From DATFLK01 sp035267815 (lineage in GTDB: Bacteria; Pseudomonadota; Zetaproteobacteria; Mariprofundales; Mariprofundaceae), in NCBI GenBank assembly GCA_035267815.1, contig DATFLK010000082.1:1-15661 (forward strand): DNA of 15,661 nt, read 5' to 3'. The notes beneath the pieces are model-generated. The model had not been told where the DNA came from. It did no database searches and saw nothing but the letters and a program-made list of their open reading frames with translations. This document shows positions 1 through 6,842 of this stretch, in pieces. The position numbers and the translations under genes were made by a program. Every line of letters begins with the position of its first letter. Positions within the stretch are counted from its first letter, which is position 1.

Positions 1-225
1 ATCTCCACCCGCTGCGACCCCGCACGCGACTTTACGATGGCCGAACACACACCCATCGACTATCTCGACTTCGCCTCGCCGGTGGCCGGACTGGGTTCCA
101 AAGTCGGCATTGACGCCACCAACAAATACCCGGGCGAAACCACTCGTGAATGGGGCCGCCCCATCGCCATGTCCCGCGATGTCATCGAGCGCGTCGATGC
201 AATATGGGAAGAGTTGGGACTATAG
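1..225 (+). CDS. ubiD: UbiD-family 4-hydroxy-3-polyprenylbenzoate decarboxylase, C-terminal fragment (5' end outside the window)
   Basis: The reading frame is open from base 1 and stops with TAG at 223-225, so only about the last 74 residues are present. The segment [18 protein letters not shown] followed by a [12 protein letters not shown] run and REWGRPI is the highly conserved C-terminus of UbiD decarboxylases. These enzymes use prenylated FMN to remove the carboxyl group from the polyprenylated 4-hydroxybenzoate ring in ubiquinone synthesis. The UbiX enzyme that makes this cofactor is encoded at 5066, and the accessory factor UbiK at 6300, so the window carries three genes of the pathway. 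The catalytic E-x-x-x-E region lies upstream and cannot be checked. An in-frame ATG at 37 is internal, because the homology extends upstream of it. Confidence 0.93.
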   Translation: MSTRCDPARDFTMAEHTPIDYLDFASPVAGLGSKVGIDATNKYPGETTREWGRPIAMSRDVIERVDAIWEELGL

Positions 226-249
226 GTCGACTATACATGCGACCGGGCT

Positions 250-255
250 TTGACA
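250..255 (+). promoter_or_regulatory. Perfect TTGACA hexamer, possible -35 element before the M23 peptidase gene
   Basis: TTGACA lies 25 bases after the ubiD stop. At 17-base spacing the -10 position (273-278, GAGCAT) matches the consensus at only three of six bases, so the promoter call is weak. The hexamer also contains the TTG that would be the most upstream possible start of the peptidase reading frame. This argues that the true start is further downstream. Confidence 0.25.
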
Positions 256-312
256 AGCCATCGCCATAGCCTGAGCATGGCAACAAAGCTATTCAAACCA
301 TCTGGAGGTGCC

Positions 313-1623
313 GTGCAGCAGGATTTTGCGCCTACCGAGGCTCCGCAGGATCGCCGGAACCGCAGGTTGAACATCAAGATGCAAAGCCCCGCCGTCAGAA
401 CCCTGGCGGTCTTGGCCGTTTGCGTCATCACATCATGGCTTATATTCGGAAGCGCCCACAAGGTGGCGGCCAATACACCCGTGGAACACGACGAGTGGAT
501 CAAATCCGAGGCCATGCATCCCGCCGTGCACGAGACAGAAAAGCGCGCGGTACTCAAACCGGGGGATGCAGCTGTCACTGTGCTGGGCCGGATGGGATTC
601 CCCTACGCCGAGATCAATGCCATCGTGGCTGCCGCCAAGCCGGTTTTCCCGCTGAATGAGGTCCGTGCCGGACATTCGATCATCCGAAAAAAACGCGACG
701 ACATGACCGATGTCTATTATCAGGTCGATGCAAACCGGCTGCTCCATCTCGCGCTGGATGACGGCGACTGGCATGCCACGCTGGAGCCGAGAGCCGCCTC
801 CACACGCCGGGTCGTGCTGCAGGGCGAGATCCACGACAACCTCTTCTCCGATGCCGCGGCAGTCGGCCTCGATGACGGCACCACTATGAATCTCGTCGAC
901 ATCTTTGCGTGGGACATCGACTTCGCCCGCGACCTGCGTCAGGGCGACCGCTTTCGCGTGCTGCTGGAAGAACGCTTCGACGCGCAGGGGCATTCGCTCG
1001 GCAGCACGATCATGGCCGCCGAATTCGTCAATCAGGGCAGAACCTTCCAGGCGATCCGCTTCCAGTTCCCCGACGGCCGGGTGGAGTACTACACGCCTGA
1101 AGGCAAAAGCATGCGAAAAACCTACCTGAAGGCACCGGTCAAGTTCACACGCATCTCCTCCCGCTTCTCACTGGCGCGCAAACATCCGATTCTGGGTTAC
1201 ACGCGTGCACACCACGGCGTGGACTACGCCGCACCACGCGGCACACCGGTGCACGCGGTCGGCAACGGACGCGTCATCTACAAGGGCTGGGCCGGCGGTT
1301 ATGGACGCTTTATCCGGATTCAGCATACCAATGCGGCCCACAGCACGGCGTATGCTCACCTGAGCCGTTACGCCCACGGCATCAGACGCGGGGTATATGT
1401 CCATCAGGGCGAGGTGATCGGCTATGTCGGCATGAGCGGTCTGGCCACCGGTCCGCATCTCCACTTCGAGTTCCGCATCCATGGCCGGCCGGTCAATCCG
1501 CTGACCGTCAAACGGGTCCCCGCCAAACCGGTGCCCGCATCCGAAAAATCGGAGTTCCGCATGATGACAGCCCGCTACCTCAAACGCATGCAGCAGACAC
1601 CCATCCTGCTGGCCTGGGGATAA
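313..1623 (+). CDS. Membrane-anchored M23 (LytM) murein endopeptidase
   Basis: Probable zinc D,D-endopeptidase acting on peptidoglycan in the periplasm, resembling E. coli MepM. From the GTG at 313 it has 436 residues: a basic cytoplasmic tail, one membrane segment at about 30-47 (TLAVLAVCVITSWLIFGS), an OapA/LysM-like stretch at about 75-110, a middle domain, and the M23 domain at about 290-395. All four zinc ligands are visible: H300 and D304 in HHGVD, and H382 and H384 in GPHLHFE. GTG 313 is preferred because GGAGG lies at 304-308, although spacing is short (4 bases). Other in-frame starts are TTG 250, ATG 277 and ATG 379. The stop is 4 bases before kdsD, so the two genes are very probably co-transcribed and link wall remodelling to LPS synthesis. 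Confidence 0.9.
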   Translation: MQQDFAPTEAPQDRRNRRLNIKMQSPAVRTLAVLAVCVITSWLIFGSAHKVAANTPVEHDEWIKSEAMHPAVHETEKRAVLKPGDAAVTVLGRMGFPYAEINAIVAAAKPVFPLNEVRAGHSIIRKKRDDMTDVYYQVDANRLLHLALDDGDWHATLEPRAASTRRVVLQGEIHDNLFSDAAAVGLDDGTTMNLVDIFAWDIDFARDLRQGDRFRVLLEERFDAQGHSLGSTIMAAEFVNQGRTFQAIRFQFPDGRVEYYTPEGKSMRKTYLKAPVKFTRISSRFSLARKHPILGYTRAHHGVDYAAPRGTPVHAVGNGRVIYKGWAGGYGRFIRIQHTNAAHSTAYAHLSRYAHGIRRGVYVHQGEVIGYVGMSGLATGPHLHFEFRIHGRPVNPLTVKRVPAKPVPASEKSEFRMMTARYLKRMQQTPILLAWG

Positions 1624-1627
1624 ACCG

Positions 1628-2608
1628 ATGACCGACTCCATGGATTCCCGGCATCGGACATGTCTGGAACGTGCCCGGCGCGTGCTCGACATCGAACAGC
1701 AGGCACTGCAGGCACAATCGGCCATGCTGGATCAGCGTTTTGTCGAGGCCGTCGACGCCATCCTCAAGACAGAGGGGAGGCTGGTCGTGGTCGGCATGGG
1801 CAAATCCGGCATCATCGCCAAGAAAATCGCCGCCACCTTTGCCTCGACCGGCACACCCGCCTTCTTTGTGCATGCCGCCGAGGCACAGCACGGAGATCTG
1901 GGCATGATCACCACGCAGGATGCAGTGCTGGCCCTTTCTCACAGTGGTGAAACCGAGGAGGTGCTGGGACTGCTGCCGATGATCAAGCGTCTGGGCATTC
2001 CCCTGATCGCCATCACCGGCAAACCGGCCTCGAGCCTGGGCCGTTATGCCGATATCATCCTGCATGTCCCGGTGGATCAGGAGGCATGCCCGATGAACCT
2101 GGCACCGACGGCCTCGACCACCACCGCACTGGCGCTGGGCGATGCCCTGGCCGTGGTCGTGCTGGAGCAGCGTGGGTTCGCGCCCGAGGATTTTGCCCGT
2201 TTCCATCCGGCAGGCAGCCTAGGCCGACGCCTGATGCGTGTCGAAGAGGTCATGCACCATGGCAGGCTCCCCGTTGTGACACCGGAGACCCCATTGCGTG
2301 AGGCCATCGTCACCATGAGCCGCGGCCGGCTGGGCATCACGGCCGTGCTGGAGAGTGGCAACCTGATTGGATGTCTGACCGATGGTGACCTGCGCCGCAT
2401 CCTCGAATCCGGACAGGCGGAGATGGAACAACCCGTATCGATATTCATGCACCGTCATCCCTATACGGTGCCGGAAGGACATCTGGCTTCGGAGGCCCTG
2501 CATCTGATGGAAGAGCACAAGATCACCGTCATTCTTGTCGTCGACACAGAACAGCAGCTGACGGGCATGCTGCACATGCACGACCTGCTGCAGGCGAAGG
2601 TGGCATGA
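1628..2608 (+). CDS. kdsD: D-arabinose 5-phosphate isomerase (KdsD/KpsF/GutQ family)
   Basis: Converts ribulose 5-phosphate to arabinose 5-phosphate, the first committed step towards Kdo, in the cytosol. It has 326 residues, the usual length. The SIS domain spans about 38-185, with GMGKSG at 56-61, HGD at 88-90, SHSGET at 104-109 and EACPMNLAPT at 152-161. FHPAGSLGR at 192-200 closes the active-site region. K59, E111, E152 and H193 sit at the positions known to be catalytic in E. coli KdsD. Two CBS domains follow at about 205-265 and 270-326, each ending in a G-C-L-T-D-G-D or G-M-L-H-M-H-D type motif. ATG 1628 follows the peptidase stop closely, and the 3' end overlaps kdsC by 4 bases (ATGA), indicating translational coupling. 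Confidence 0.96.
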   Translation: MTDSMDSRHRTCLERARRVLDIEQQALQAQSAMLDQRFVEAVDAILKTEGRLVVVGMGKSGIIAKKIAATFASTGTPAFFVHAAEAQHGDLGMITTQDAVLALSHSGETEEVLGLLPMIKRLGIPLIAITGKPASSLGRYADIILHVPVDQEACPMNLAPTASTTTALALGDALAVVVLEQRGFAPEDFARFHPAGSLGRRLMRVEEVMHHGRLPVVTPETPLREAIVTMSRGRLGITAVLESGNLIGCLTDGDLRRILESGQAEMEQPVSIFMHRHPYTVPEGHLASEALHLMEEHKITVILVVDTEQQLTGMLHMHDLLQAKVA

Positions 2609-3180
2609 ACACGCTCGCAGGTTACGACCGCTTCCCCTCCGACAGGGTGGGCAATATCCGCATGCTGATCCTCGATGTGGACGGTGTCCTCACCAGCGGC
2701 GGCATTATCATGAACAATGCCGGCGACGAATCGAAGAGCTTCAACGTACGCGACGGTCACGGCATCAAGCTCCTACAGCGTGCCGGCATTCGGGTCGCCC
2801 TGCTGACAGGGCGCAGTTCGGGGGTGGTGGCATGCAGGGCGCGCGACCTCGGCATCGAGCATGTAATCCAGGGCAGCCTGAAAAAGACAGAGGGGCTCGA
2901 CGAACTCCTGCAACAAACCGGTCTGGACGCGGATGCGTGCGCCTATATGGGCGACGATGTGCTCGACCTTCCGCCCATGCGCCGATGCACGCTCGGTATG
3001 GCGCCGAAGGATGCACACCCCTCGGTACTAACCCAAGCCGACTGGATATCAGACTATGACGGTGGATGCGGCGCCGTGCGGCAGGCGGCGGAGGGACTTA
3101 TTCTAGCCCAGCAGGCATGGAACGAGGTGATCGAGACCCCCTACGGGGTCACGCCTTCCGACTGCGGGTGGTCTGACTGA
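2605..3180 (+). CDS. kdsC: 3-deoxy-D-manno-octulosonate 8-phosphate phosphatase
   Basis: HAD-superfamily phosphatase that releases Kdo from Kdo 8-phosphate. Its 191 residues carry the compact cap-less C0 HAD layout: motif I LDVDGVLT at 23-30 (nucleophile D24, acid/base D26), motif II LLTGRSS at 66-72, motif III lysine in SLKKTEGL at 91-98, and motif IV YMGDDVLDLPPM at 114-125 (D117 and D118 for Mg). Such enzymes act as tetramers. The start overlaps the kdsD stop as ATGA. The C-terminal tail after about residue 175 is slightly longer than in E. coli, and its coding DNA contains a perfect 6-bp hairpin at 3135-3150. Kdo-8-P synthase (kdsA) and kdsB are not in the window. Confidence 0.96.
   Translation: MNTLAGYDRFPSDRVGNIRMLILDVDGVLTSGGIIMNNAGDESKSFNVRDGHGIKLLQRAGIRVALLTGRSSGVVACRARDLGIEHVIQGSLKKTEGLDELLQQTGLDADACAYMGDDVLDLPPMRRCTLGMAPKDAHPSVLTQADWISDYDGGCGAVRQAAEGLILAQQAWNEVIETPYGVTPSDCGWSD
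3135..3150 (+). repeat. Short perfect inverted repeat in the 3' end of kdsC
   Basis: GACCCC, the loop CTAC, then GGGGTC form a GC-rich 6-bp stem about 30 bases before the kdsC stop and 32 bases before the lptC start. No T-run follows, so it is not an intrinsic terminator. It could influence lptC translation or be incidental. Confidence 0.4.
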
Positions 3181-3181
3181 A

Positions 3182-3748
3182 TTGTGGCGCTGGGTGAAGT
3201 GGGGGAGCTTGGGTGTGGCCGTCGGCAGCCTGTTGCTCGCCATCGGACTGATGTCCCGTTCCGGAGAGACTGGTCTGCCTCCTGCCCCGCCCACTGCCAA
3301 AAAGCAGAATCGCGCACAAGTGGACAGGCCACTCATCGTCGAGCGAAAGGGAAACCGTATGCTGTGGCGCCTGCAGGCCCAAAAAGCCGAACAGGGGCGT
3401 CACGACATGCACCTCATCTCGCCGAAGCTGGACCTGTTTACCGATGCCGGCGAGCTCATCCCGGTCAAGGGCAAGGAGGCGTGGTTCAATCCCGTCACCA
3501 AATCGATCCGCTTCAAGGGTGATGTCGAGGTGGATTACCGTAAATGGATATTGAGATGCCAGGTACTGAACTACGATCACCGTACAGAACAGCTTTACAT
3601 CCCCGGCGCCTTCCGCATCCGCGGCGAATCGATACGGATACGGGGCAAGGGGTTGACCGCCTTCCGCCAGACTCAAAAGATTCGGGTCGATCACGGCGTC
3701 TGGGTGGAAGACCGGAAACCGGAACGCTGGGAGGGAGCATCATCATGA
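3182..3748 (+). CDS. lptC: LPS transport periplasmic bridge protein LptC
   Basis: Bitopic inner-membrane protein that passes LPS from the LptBFG transporter to LptA. It has 188 residues: a short N-terminus, one membrane segment at about 9-25 (SLGVAVGSLLLAIGLMS), and a periplasmic domain of beta-rich repeats typical of LptC. Examples are PKLDLFTDAGELIPVKG and FKGDVEVDY followed by later G-x-R-I-R-G repeats. The first usable start is TTG at 3182, one base after the kdsC stop. It has no strong ribosome-binding site, so coupling to kdsC translation is likely. GTG 3194 is possible but would cut into the region just before the membrane helix. The gene order kdsC-lptC-lptA-lptB supports the call more strongly than sequence identity does, because LptC is poorly conserved. 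The stop overlaps the lptA start (ATGA). Confidence 0.88.
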   Translation: MWRWVKWGSLGVAVGSLLLAIGLMSRSGETGLPPAPPTAKKQNRAQVDRPLIVERKGNRMLWRLQAQKAEQGRHDMHLISPKLDLFTDAGELIPVKGKEAWFNPVTKSIRFKGDVEVDYRKWILRCQVLNYDHRTEQLYIPGAFRIRGESIRIRGKGLTAFRQTQKIRVDHGVWVEDRKPERWEGASS

Positions 3749-4239
3749 GGCGTTTCGCCAACCACATCATCGCCGGCCTTGTCTGCGCATGTCTGTGGCA
3801 TAGCCTGGCAGCACTGGCTGCCGAACCCGTGCAGATCGAATCCGACCATCTGGAGATCCGGCATGCCAAACGTCAGGCCATCTTCACGGGGCATGTCCAC
3901 CTGACCCGGGGCACCTTCGAGCTCTTCTGCGACCGTCTCGTGGCCTACTACAGCAAGGATGGGCACGGCGGCATTGACCAGGCCAACGCATTCGGCCATG
4001 TCCGCATGAAACAGGAGAACAAACGTGGCAAATCGGACAAGGCACGACTCGACAACAGACGACAGATCCTGACGCTGATCGGTCACGCCGAGATGGAGGA
4101 TCCGGACGGCAAGGTCAAAGGCTCCACCATCATTCACCACATCAAGACCAACGAGACCGTGGTGCGCCAGGGGGAAACGGGCAGGGTACAGATGCACCTC
4201 GACTCCAAGGATACGAAAAAACCGGAGAAGAAACGGTGA
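3745..4239 (+). CDS. lptA: LPS transport periplasmic protein LptA (OstA-like)
   Basis: Soluble periplasmic protein that forms the beta-jellyroll bridge carrying LPS to LptD. It has 164 residues. A signal peptide covers residues 1-26, with likely cleavage after LAALAA, so the mature protein begins EPVQIESDHLEI, a typical OstA opening. Repeats such as IFTGHVHLTRG and LTLIGHAEMEDPDGKVKG match the family pattern F-x-G-x-V-x-h-x-x-G. The C-terminus is lysine-rich. The reading frame stays open far upstream, but ATG 3745 is chosen because it opens the signal peptide, follows GGGAGGGAG at about 3729-3737 and overlaps the lptC stop as ATGA. The stop TGA overlaps the lptB GTG. Confidence 0.93.
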   Translation: MRRFANHIIAGLVCACLWHSLAALAAEPVQIESDHLEIRHAKRQAIFTGHVHLTRGTFELFCDRLVAYYSKDGHGGIDQANAFGHVRMKQENKRGKSDKARLDNRRQILTLIGHAEMEDPDGKVKGSTIIHHIKTNETVVRQGETGRVQMHLDSKDTKKPEKKR

Positions 4240-4967
4240 GCACCGTCCACCACCTCTCCGCCCAAGCACTGAACAAGAGCTTCCGCAAGAAGCAGGTCGT
4301 CCACGATGTCGGCCTCGATGTCTACTCCGGCGAGTGCGTCGGACTGCTCGGTCCCAACGGGGCCGGAAAGACGACCAGCTTTTACATGATATGCGGACTA
4401 ATCAACCCCGACCACGGAGAGGTCACGCTGGACGGAGAAGACATCTCGCATCTTCCGATGCACCGCCGGGCACGCCAAGGCATCGGCTACCTGCCCCAGG
4501 AGGCCAGCATCTTCCGCCGGCTAACCGTACGCGAGAACCTGCTGGCGATCTTTGAGACCCTGGACCTCTCACCCGCCGAGGTGGAGGAGCAGTTGGAAAG
4601 CCTGCTGGTCGAGCTGGGTATTGAAGGGGTTCAGCATCAGAAGGCCTATACACTTTCCGGCGGCCAGCGCCGACGTACGGAGATCGCGCGCGCACTGGTC
4701 ACCCGCCCCCGTTTCCTGCTGCTGGACGAACCCTTCGCCGGCGTCGATCCCATTGCCGTCGAGGACATCCAGGTGATTATCGCCGACCTGCGCGCGCGCG
4801 GCATCGGCATCCTGATCACCGACCATAATGTACGCGACACCCTCTCCACTTGCGACCGGGCCTATCTGATGAATGCCGGCGAATTACTGGTACAGGGCAC
4901 ACCGGACGAGATCGTCCAGCATCCGGATGCGCGCCGGCTATACTTGGGTGACAGCTTTAGCATGTAG
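4236..4967 (+). CDS. lptB: LPS export ABC transporter ATPase LptB
   Basis: Cytosolic ATPase that powers LPS extraction by LptB2FG. It has 243 residues, the normal length. Motifs in order are Walker A GPNGAGKTT (39-47), Q-loop Q88 in GYLPQEASIF, signature LSGGQRRR (140-147), Walker B FLLLDEPFAGVDP (160-172) and switch histidine H197 in ITDHNVRDTL. The Q-E-A-S-I-F-R-R-L-T-V and S-G-G-Q-R-R-R runs are characteristic of LptB as opposed to LivF-type ATPases. The start is GTG 4236, overlapping the lptA stop (GTGA). In many Gammaproteobacteria rpoN follows lptB. Here it does not. After 98 non-coding bases ubiX follows. LptF and LptG, the membrane partners, are not in the window. Confidence 0.97.
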   Translation: MSTVHHLSAQALNKSFRKKQVVHDVGLDVYSGECVGLLGPNGAGKTTSFYMICGLINPDHGEVTLDGEDISHLPMHRRARQGIGYLPQEASIFRRLTVRENLLAIFETLDLSPAEVEEQLESLLVELGIEGVQHQKAYTLSGGQRRRTEIARALVTRPRFLLLDEPFAGVDPIAVEDIQVIIADLRARGIGILITDHNVRDTLSTCDRAYLMNAGELLVQGTPDEIVQHPDARRLYLGDSFSM

Positions 4968-5065
4968 GTTTAAGGTGTGAAAAGGTACACCAATCCCATT
5001 AGGGAGCTGATGCGCATTGGCATGGCAGAACTGGAGCCGTGATAATGCAAGGAGGGCGTTAGACC

Positions 5066-5677
5066 GTGAAACCCCGTACGCATGAGGTGATTATCGCCAT
5101 GACCGGCGCCTCGGGTGCAGCCTACGGTCTGCGCCTGATACAGCGCCTGGGGCAACTCGGCATACGCCAGCACATCCTGCTATCGGAAGCAGGGCGGCTC
5201 GTCATCAAACAGGAACAGGGTCTCGAGATGCCAGGCAGCCCCGAAGCATCGGCAGCCTTTCTCGCCGGTCATCTGGAGATACCTGAAGAGCTGATCGCCT
5301 GCTACGCATTGACCGACTGGTTCTCCCCCGCCGCCTCCGGTTCGGCCGGCATACGGCACATGGTGGTCATCCCCTGTTCGATGGGGAGCATGGCCAGGAT
5401 CGCGACCGGCGCCTCCGACAACCTTCTCGAACGGGCCGCCGACGTGATGCTGAAGGAACGGGGCAGACTGATTATCGTCCCGCGGGAAACCCCGCTCTCC
5501 AGTATCCACCTCGAGCATATGCTCAAGCTCTCCCGCATGGGGGTGCACCTCCTTCCAGCCATGCCCGGCTTCTACCACCGACCCAAGAGCATCGGGGATC
5601 TGATCGACTTTGTCGTCGACCGCGTCATCGACCATCTGGAAATCGACAACAGTGAGGCGAAACGATGGGGCGCCTGA
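5066..5677 (+). CDS. ubiX: Flavin prenyltransferase UbiX
   Basis: Transfers a dimethylallyl group to reduced FMN, making the prenyl-FMN cofactor used by UbiD, whose gene ends at 225. It has 203 residues with a flavodoxin-like fold. Visible motifs are the flavin-binding MTGASGAAYG (12-21), VIPCSMGSMARIATGASDNL (101-120), VPRETPLSSIHLE (138-150), and MPGFYHRP at 166-173 followed by DLIDFVVDR. These hold the conserved phosphate- and isoprene-site serines, arginines and tyrosine. GTG 5066 is the start: AAGGAGG lies at 5049-5055 with a 10-base spacer. The last 13 bases overlap the next gene, so ubiX, the lipoprotein gene and ubiK form one transcription unit. Confidence 0.96.
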   Translation: MKPRTHEVIIAMTGASGAAYGLRLIQRLGQLGIRQHILLSEAGRLVIKQEQGLEMPGSPEASAAFLAGHLEIPEELIACYALTDWFSPAASGSAGIRHMVVIPCSMGSMARIATGASDNLLERAADVMLKERGRLIIVPRETPLSSIHLEHMLKLSRMGVHLLPAMPGFYHRPKSIGDLIDFVVDRVIDHLEIDNSEAKRWGA

Positions 5678-6297
5678 TCGCTACCATACTTGTCTGCTGT
5701 AGCCTCTCATCGTGCGCTGCAGTCGCCACGGTTGCCGCCATTCCCGGCGCCGTGATGCAGGGTTACAACTACTTCATCAAGGGACAGGAGACCGGAGTCC
5801 CGCGCGACATGCGAACCTCGCTGGCACTGGTGCAACAGGGACTGCACCGGGTCGACATGCATGTCGACGTGCTGGAACCGCTTACCGATGGCTATGCCGT
5901 CTCGTTCGGCGGCCATGCCCTTGACGGTGACATTCAGCTCGTCCGTACAACCGAACACCTGACGACCATCAAGGTATCCGTCAGAAAAGGGGTGCTGCAT
6001 CAGAAGTCGGTCGAAAAGGCCATTATTACGGCCATCCAGAACAAGGAACCGACCATCTCGTCCAAGGCGCGATTCCAGTTTGCAGGTTATATCCCGCTGT
6101 TGCAAAATAGCATCAAAGGCGCGGAGAAAATCGCATGGTACCGGCGCGGTGCCTATGCAGAGATGAAACCTGCCAAGCCGCAGGGGTGGCTGGAGTTGAC
6201 GCTGCCATCTGGCAACAAGGCATACCTCCGCGGCCATATGACGCGCTCTCAGGCAGCCGTGAACACCAAAAAGCTTCATCAGGCGATAGAGGAGTAA
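5665..6297 (+). CDS. Uncharacterised lipoprotein between ubiX and ubiK (DUF3568-like N-terminal part, possible SH3-like C-terminus)
   Basis: I do not recognise this protein firmly. It has 210 residues and begins with a lipoprotein signal, MGRLIATILVCCSLSSC, with lipobox LSSC and lipidated C17. Residue 18 is alanine, so an outer-membrane location is likely. Residues about 25-125 (YNYFIKGQ..., then a V-D-V-L-E-P...Y-A-V-S-F-G-G pattern) resemble small DUF3568-type lipoproteins. The C-terminal part, WYRRGAYAEMKP followed by GWLELTLPSGNKAYLRG, resembles a bacterial SH3 repeat. Both domain links are inference from pattern. The start ATG has GAGG at 5653-5656 and lies inside the 3' end of ubiX. The stop is 2 bases before ubiK. 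This tight coupling to two ubiquinone genes is the only clue to its role. Confidence 0.82.
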   Translation: MGRLIATILVCCSLSSCAAVATVAAIPGAVMQGYNYFIKGQETGVPRDMRTSLALVQQGLHRVDMHVDVLEPLTDGYAVSFGGHALDGDIQLVRTTEHLTTIKVSVRKGVLHQKSVEKAIITAIQNKEPTISSKARFQFAGYIPLLQNSIKGAEKIAWYRRGAYAEMKPAKPQGWLELTLPSGNKAYLRGHMTRSQAAVNTKKLHQAIEE

Positions 6298-6299
6298 GG

Positions 6300-6548
6300 A
6301 TGCCAATCGATAACGCAACACTGGATGACATGGCGGAGAAGGTCGCCGGTGGCCTGAAGCTGCTGGGCCATGTCAAAACCGAGGCGCAGTCGCAGGTACG
6401 CACCGTGCTGGAAAGCACGCTCGAACAGATGGATGTGGTCACCGACGAGCGCATGGCCGTCACCGAGGCCTTGCTGGCCAAAACACGCGAAGAGATCACG
6501 GAACTCGAAGCGAAGGTTAAGGCGTTGGAAGCCAAGCTGAAGCAGTAG
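6300..6548 (+). CDS. ubiK: Ubiquinone biosynthesis accessory factor UbiK (BMFP-domain coiled-coil protein)
   Basis: A small protein of 82 residues. The family (YqiC/UbiK, formerly annotated as membrane fusogenic BMFP proteins) helps assemble or supply lipids to the aerobic ubiquinone synthesis complex at the membrane. The family pattern is visible: an amphipathic N-terminal helix around residues 5-35 with an A-x-x-V-x-x-G region, then VLESTLEQMDVVTDERMAV, then LLAKTREEITELEAKVKALE, forming a C-terminal coiled coil. ATG 6300 is chosen because it opens the conserved region and has GGAG at 6291-6294. Upstream codons in the same frame belong to the lipoprotein gene read in another frame. Its place after ubiX supports the ubiquinone role. 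Confidence 0.88.
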   Translation: MPIDNATLDDMAEKVAGGLKLLGHVKTEAQSQVRTVLESTLEQMDVVTDERMAVTEALLAKTREEITELEAKVKALEAKLKQ

Positions 6549-6721
6549 CCATGCCGGCCCACGCGCTCCGGATAAAGTCGGTGTCAGACCGCTTGATTGG
6601 ATTATGACACACTTCTCGCTATCGACAAATGCCTATACGGACGGAGGTCGCCCAACCTTATATCGTCAAGATCCTGCAGTATCGGGGCGAACGGAATAAT
6701 ATGGTCTTCTGACACGGAAAG

Positions 6722-6738
6722 GTGACATTTTTTGTCAC
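6722..6738 (+). repeat. Inverted repeat GTGACA-N5-TGTCAC upstream of the pilin gene
   Basis: Perfect 6-bp arms around TTTTT. In RNA the stem can extend by a G-U and two A-U pairs (6719-6741). The loop is only U and no T-run follows the second arm beyond TTT, so it is a poor terminator for ubiK. An operator is the other reading. Confidence 0.5.
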
Positions 6739-6788
6739 TTTGCCAATCATACCCGTTGTGACTCACCCCACATACACCTCCTTGTCAC

Positions 6789-6801
6789 TGATACATTATC
6801 A
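6789..6801 (+). repeat. Dyad TGATA-CAT-TATCA just upstream of the pilin gene
   Basis: Perfect 5-bp arms with a 3-base centre, immediately beside the TGTCAC copy at 6783-6788. It ends 41 bases before the pilin start, where an operator or activator site could lie. Confidence 0.4.
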
Positions 6802-6842
6802 CCCATATCGCGCAAGCGAACATGTTGAAAAGGAGAGGTAAC

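Larger units (their letters stand above)
6549..6842 (+). promoter_or_regulatory. Non-coding leader between ubiK and the pilin gene, rich in TGACA/TGTCA motifs
   Basis: About 294 bases with no credible gene. The repeated core TGACA or TGTCA occurs at 6582-6586, 6605-6609, 6710-6714, 6723-6727, 6733-6737 and 6783-6787, with a related GTGAC at 6758-6762. TTGTCACT occurs twice, 50 bases apart (6732-6739 and 6782-6789). No convincing sigma-70 pair and no sigma-54 GG-N10-GC element is visible, although pilin genes often use sigma-54. The pilin transcription start must lie in this stretch or upstream. Confidence 0.5.

Noticed and set aside
3544..3744. N-terminal extension of LptA in the open frame before ATG 3745
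   Set aside because: It would place 67 arginine-rich residues ahead of a clear signal peptide and overlap lptC. The ribosome-binding site and ATGA coupling support ATG 3745.
4974..4991. GGTGT-N8-ACACC inverted repeat after lptB as a terminator
   Set aside because: The stem is only 5 bp with an 8-base loop and no T-run follows, so it cannot be called a terminator.
5015..5036. TTGGCATGGCAGAACTGGAG as a sigma-54 promoter for ubiX
   Set aside because: It has a TGGCA-like -24 element but no GC at the -12 position with the required spacing.
5010..5042. Ten-codon frame with AGGGAG just upstream, in the gap before ubiX, as a leader peptide
   Set aside because: No run of regulatory codons and no terminator or alternative hairpins follow it. 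The spacing of 3 bases is poor. Chance is the simpler explanation.
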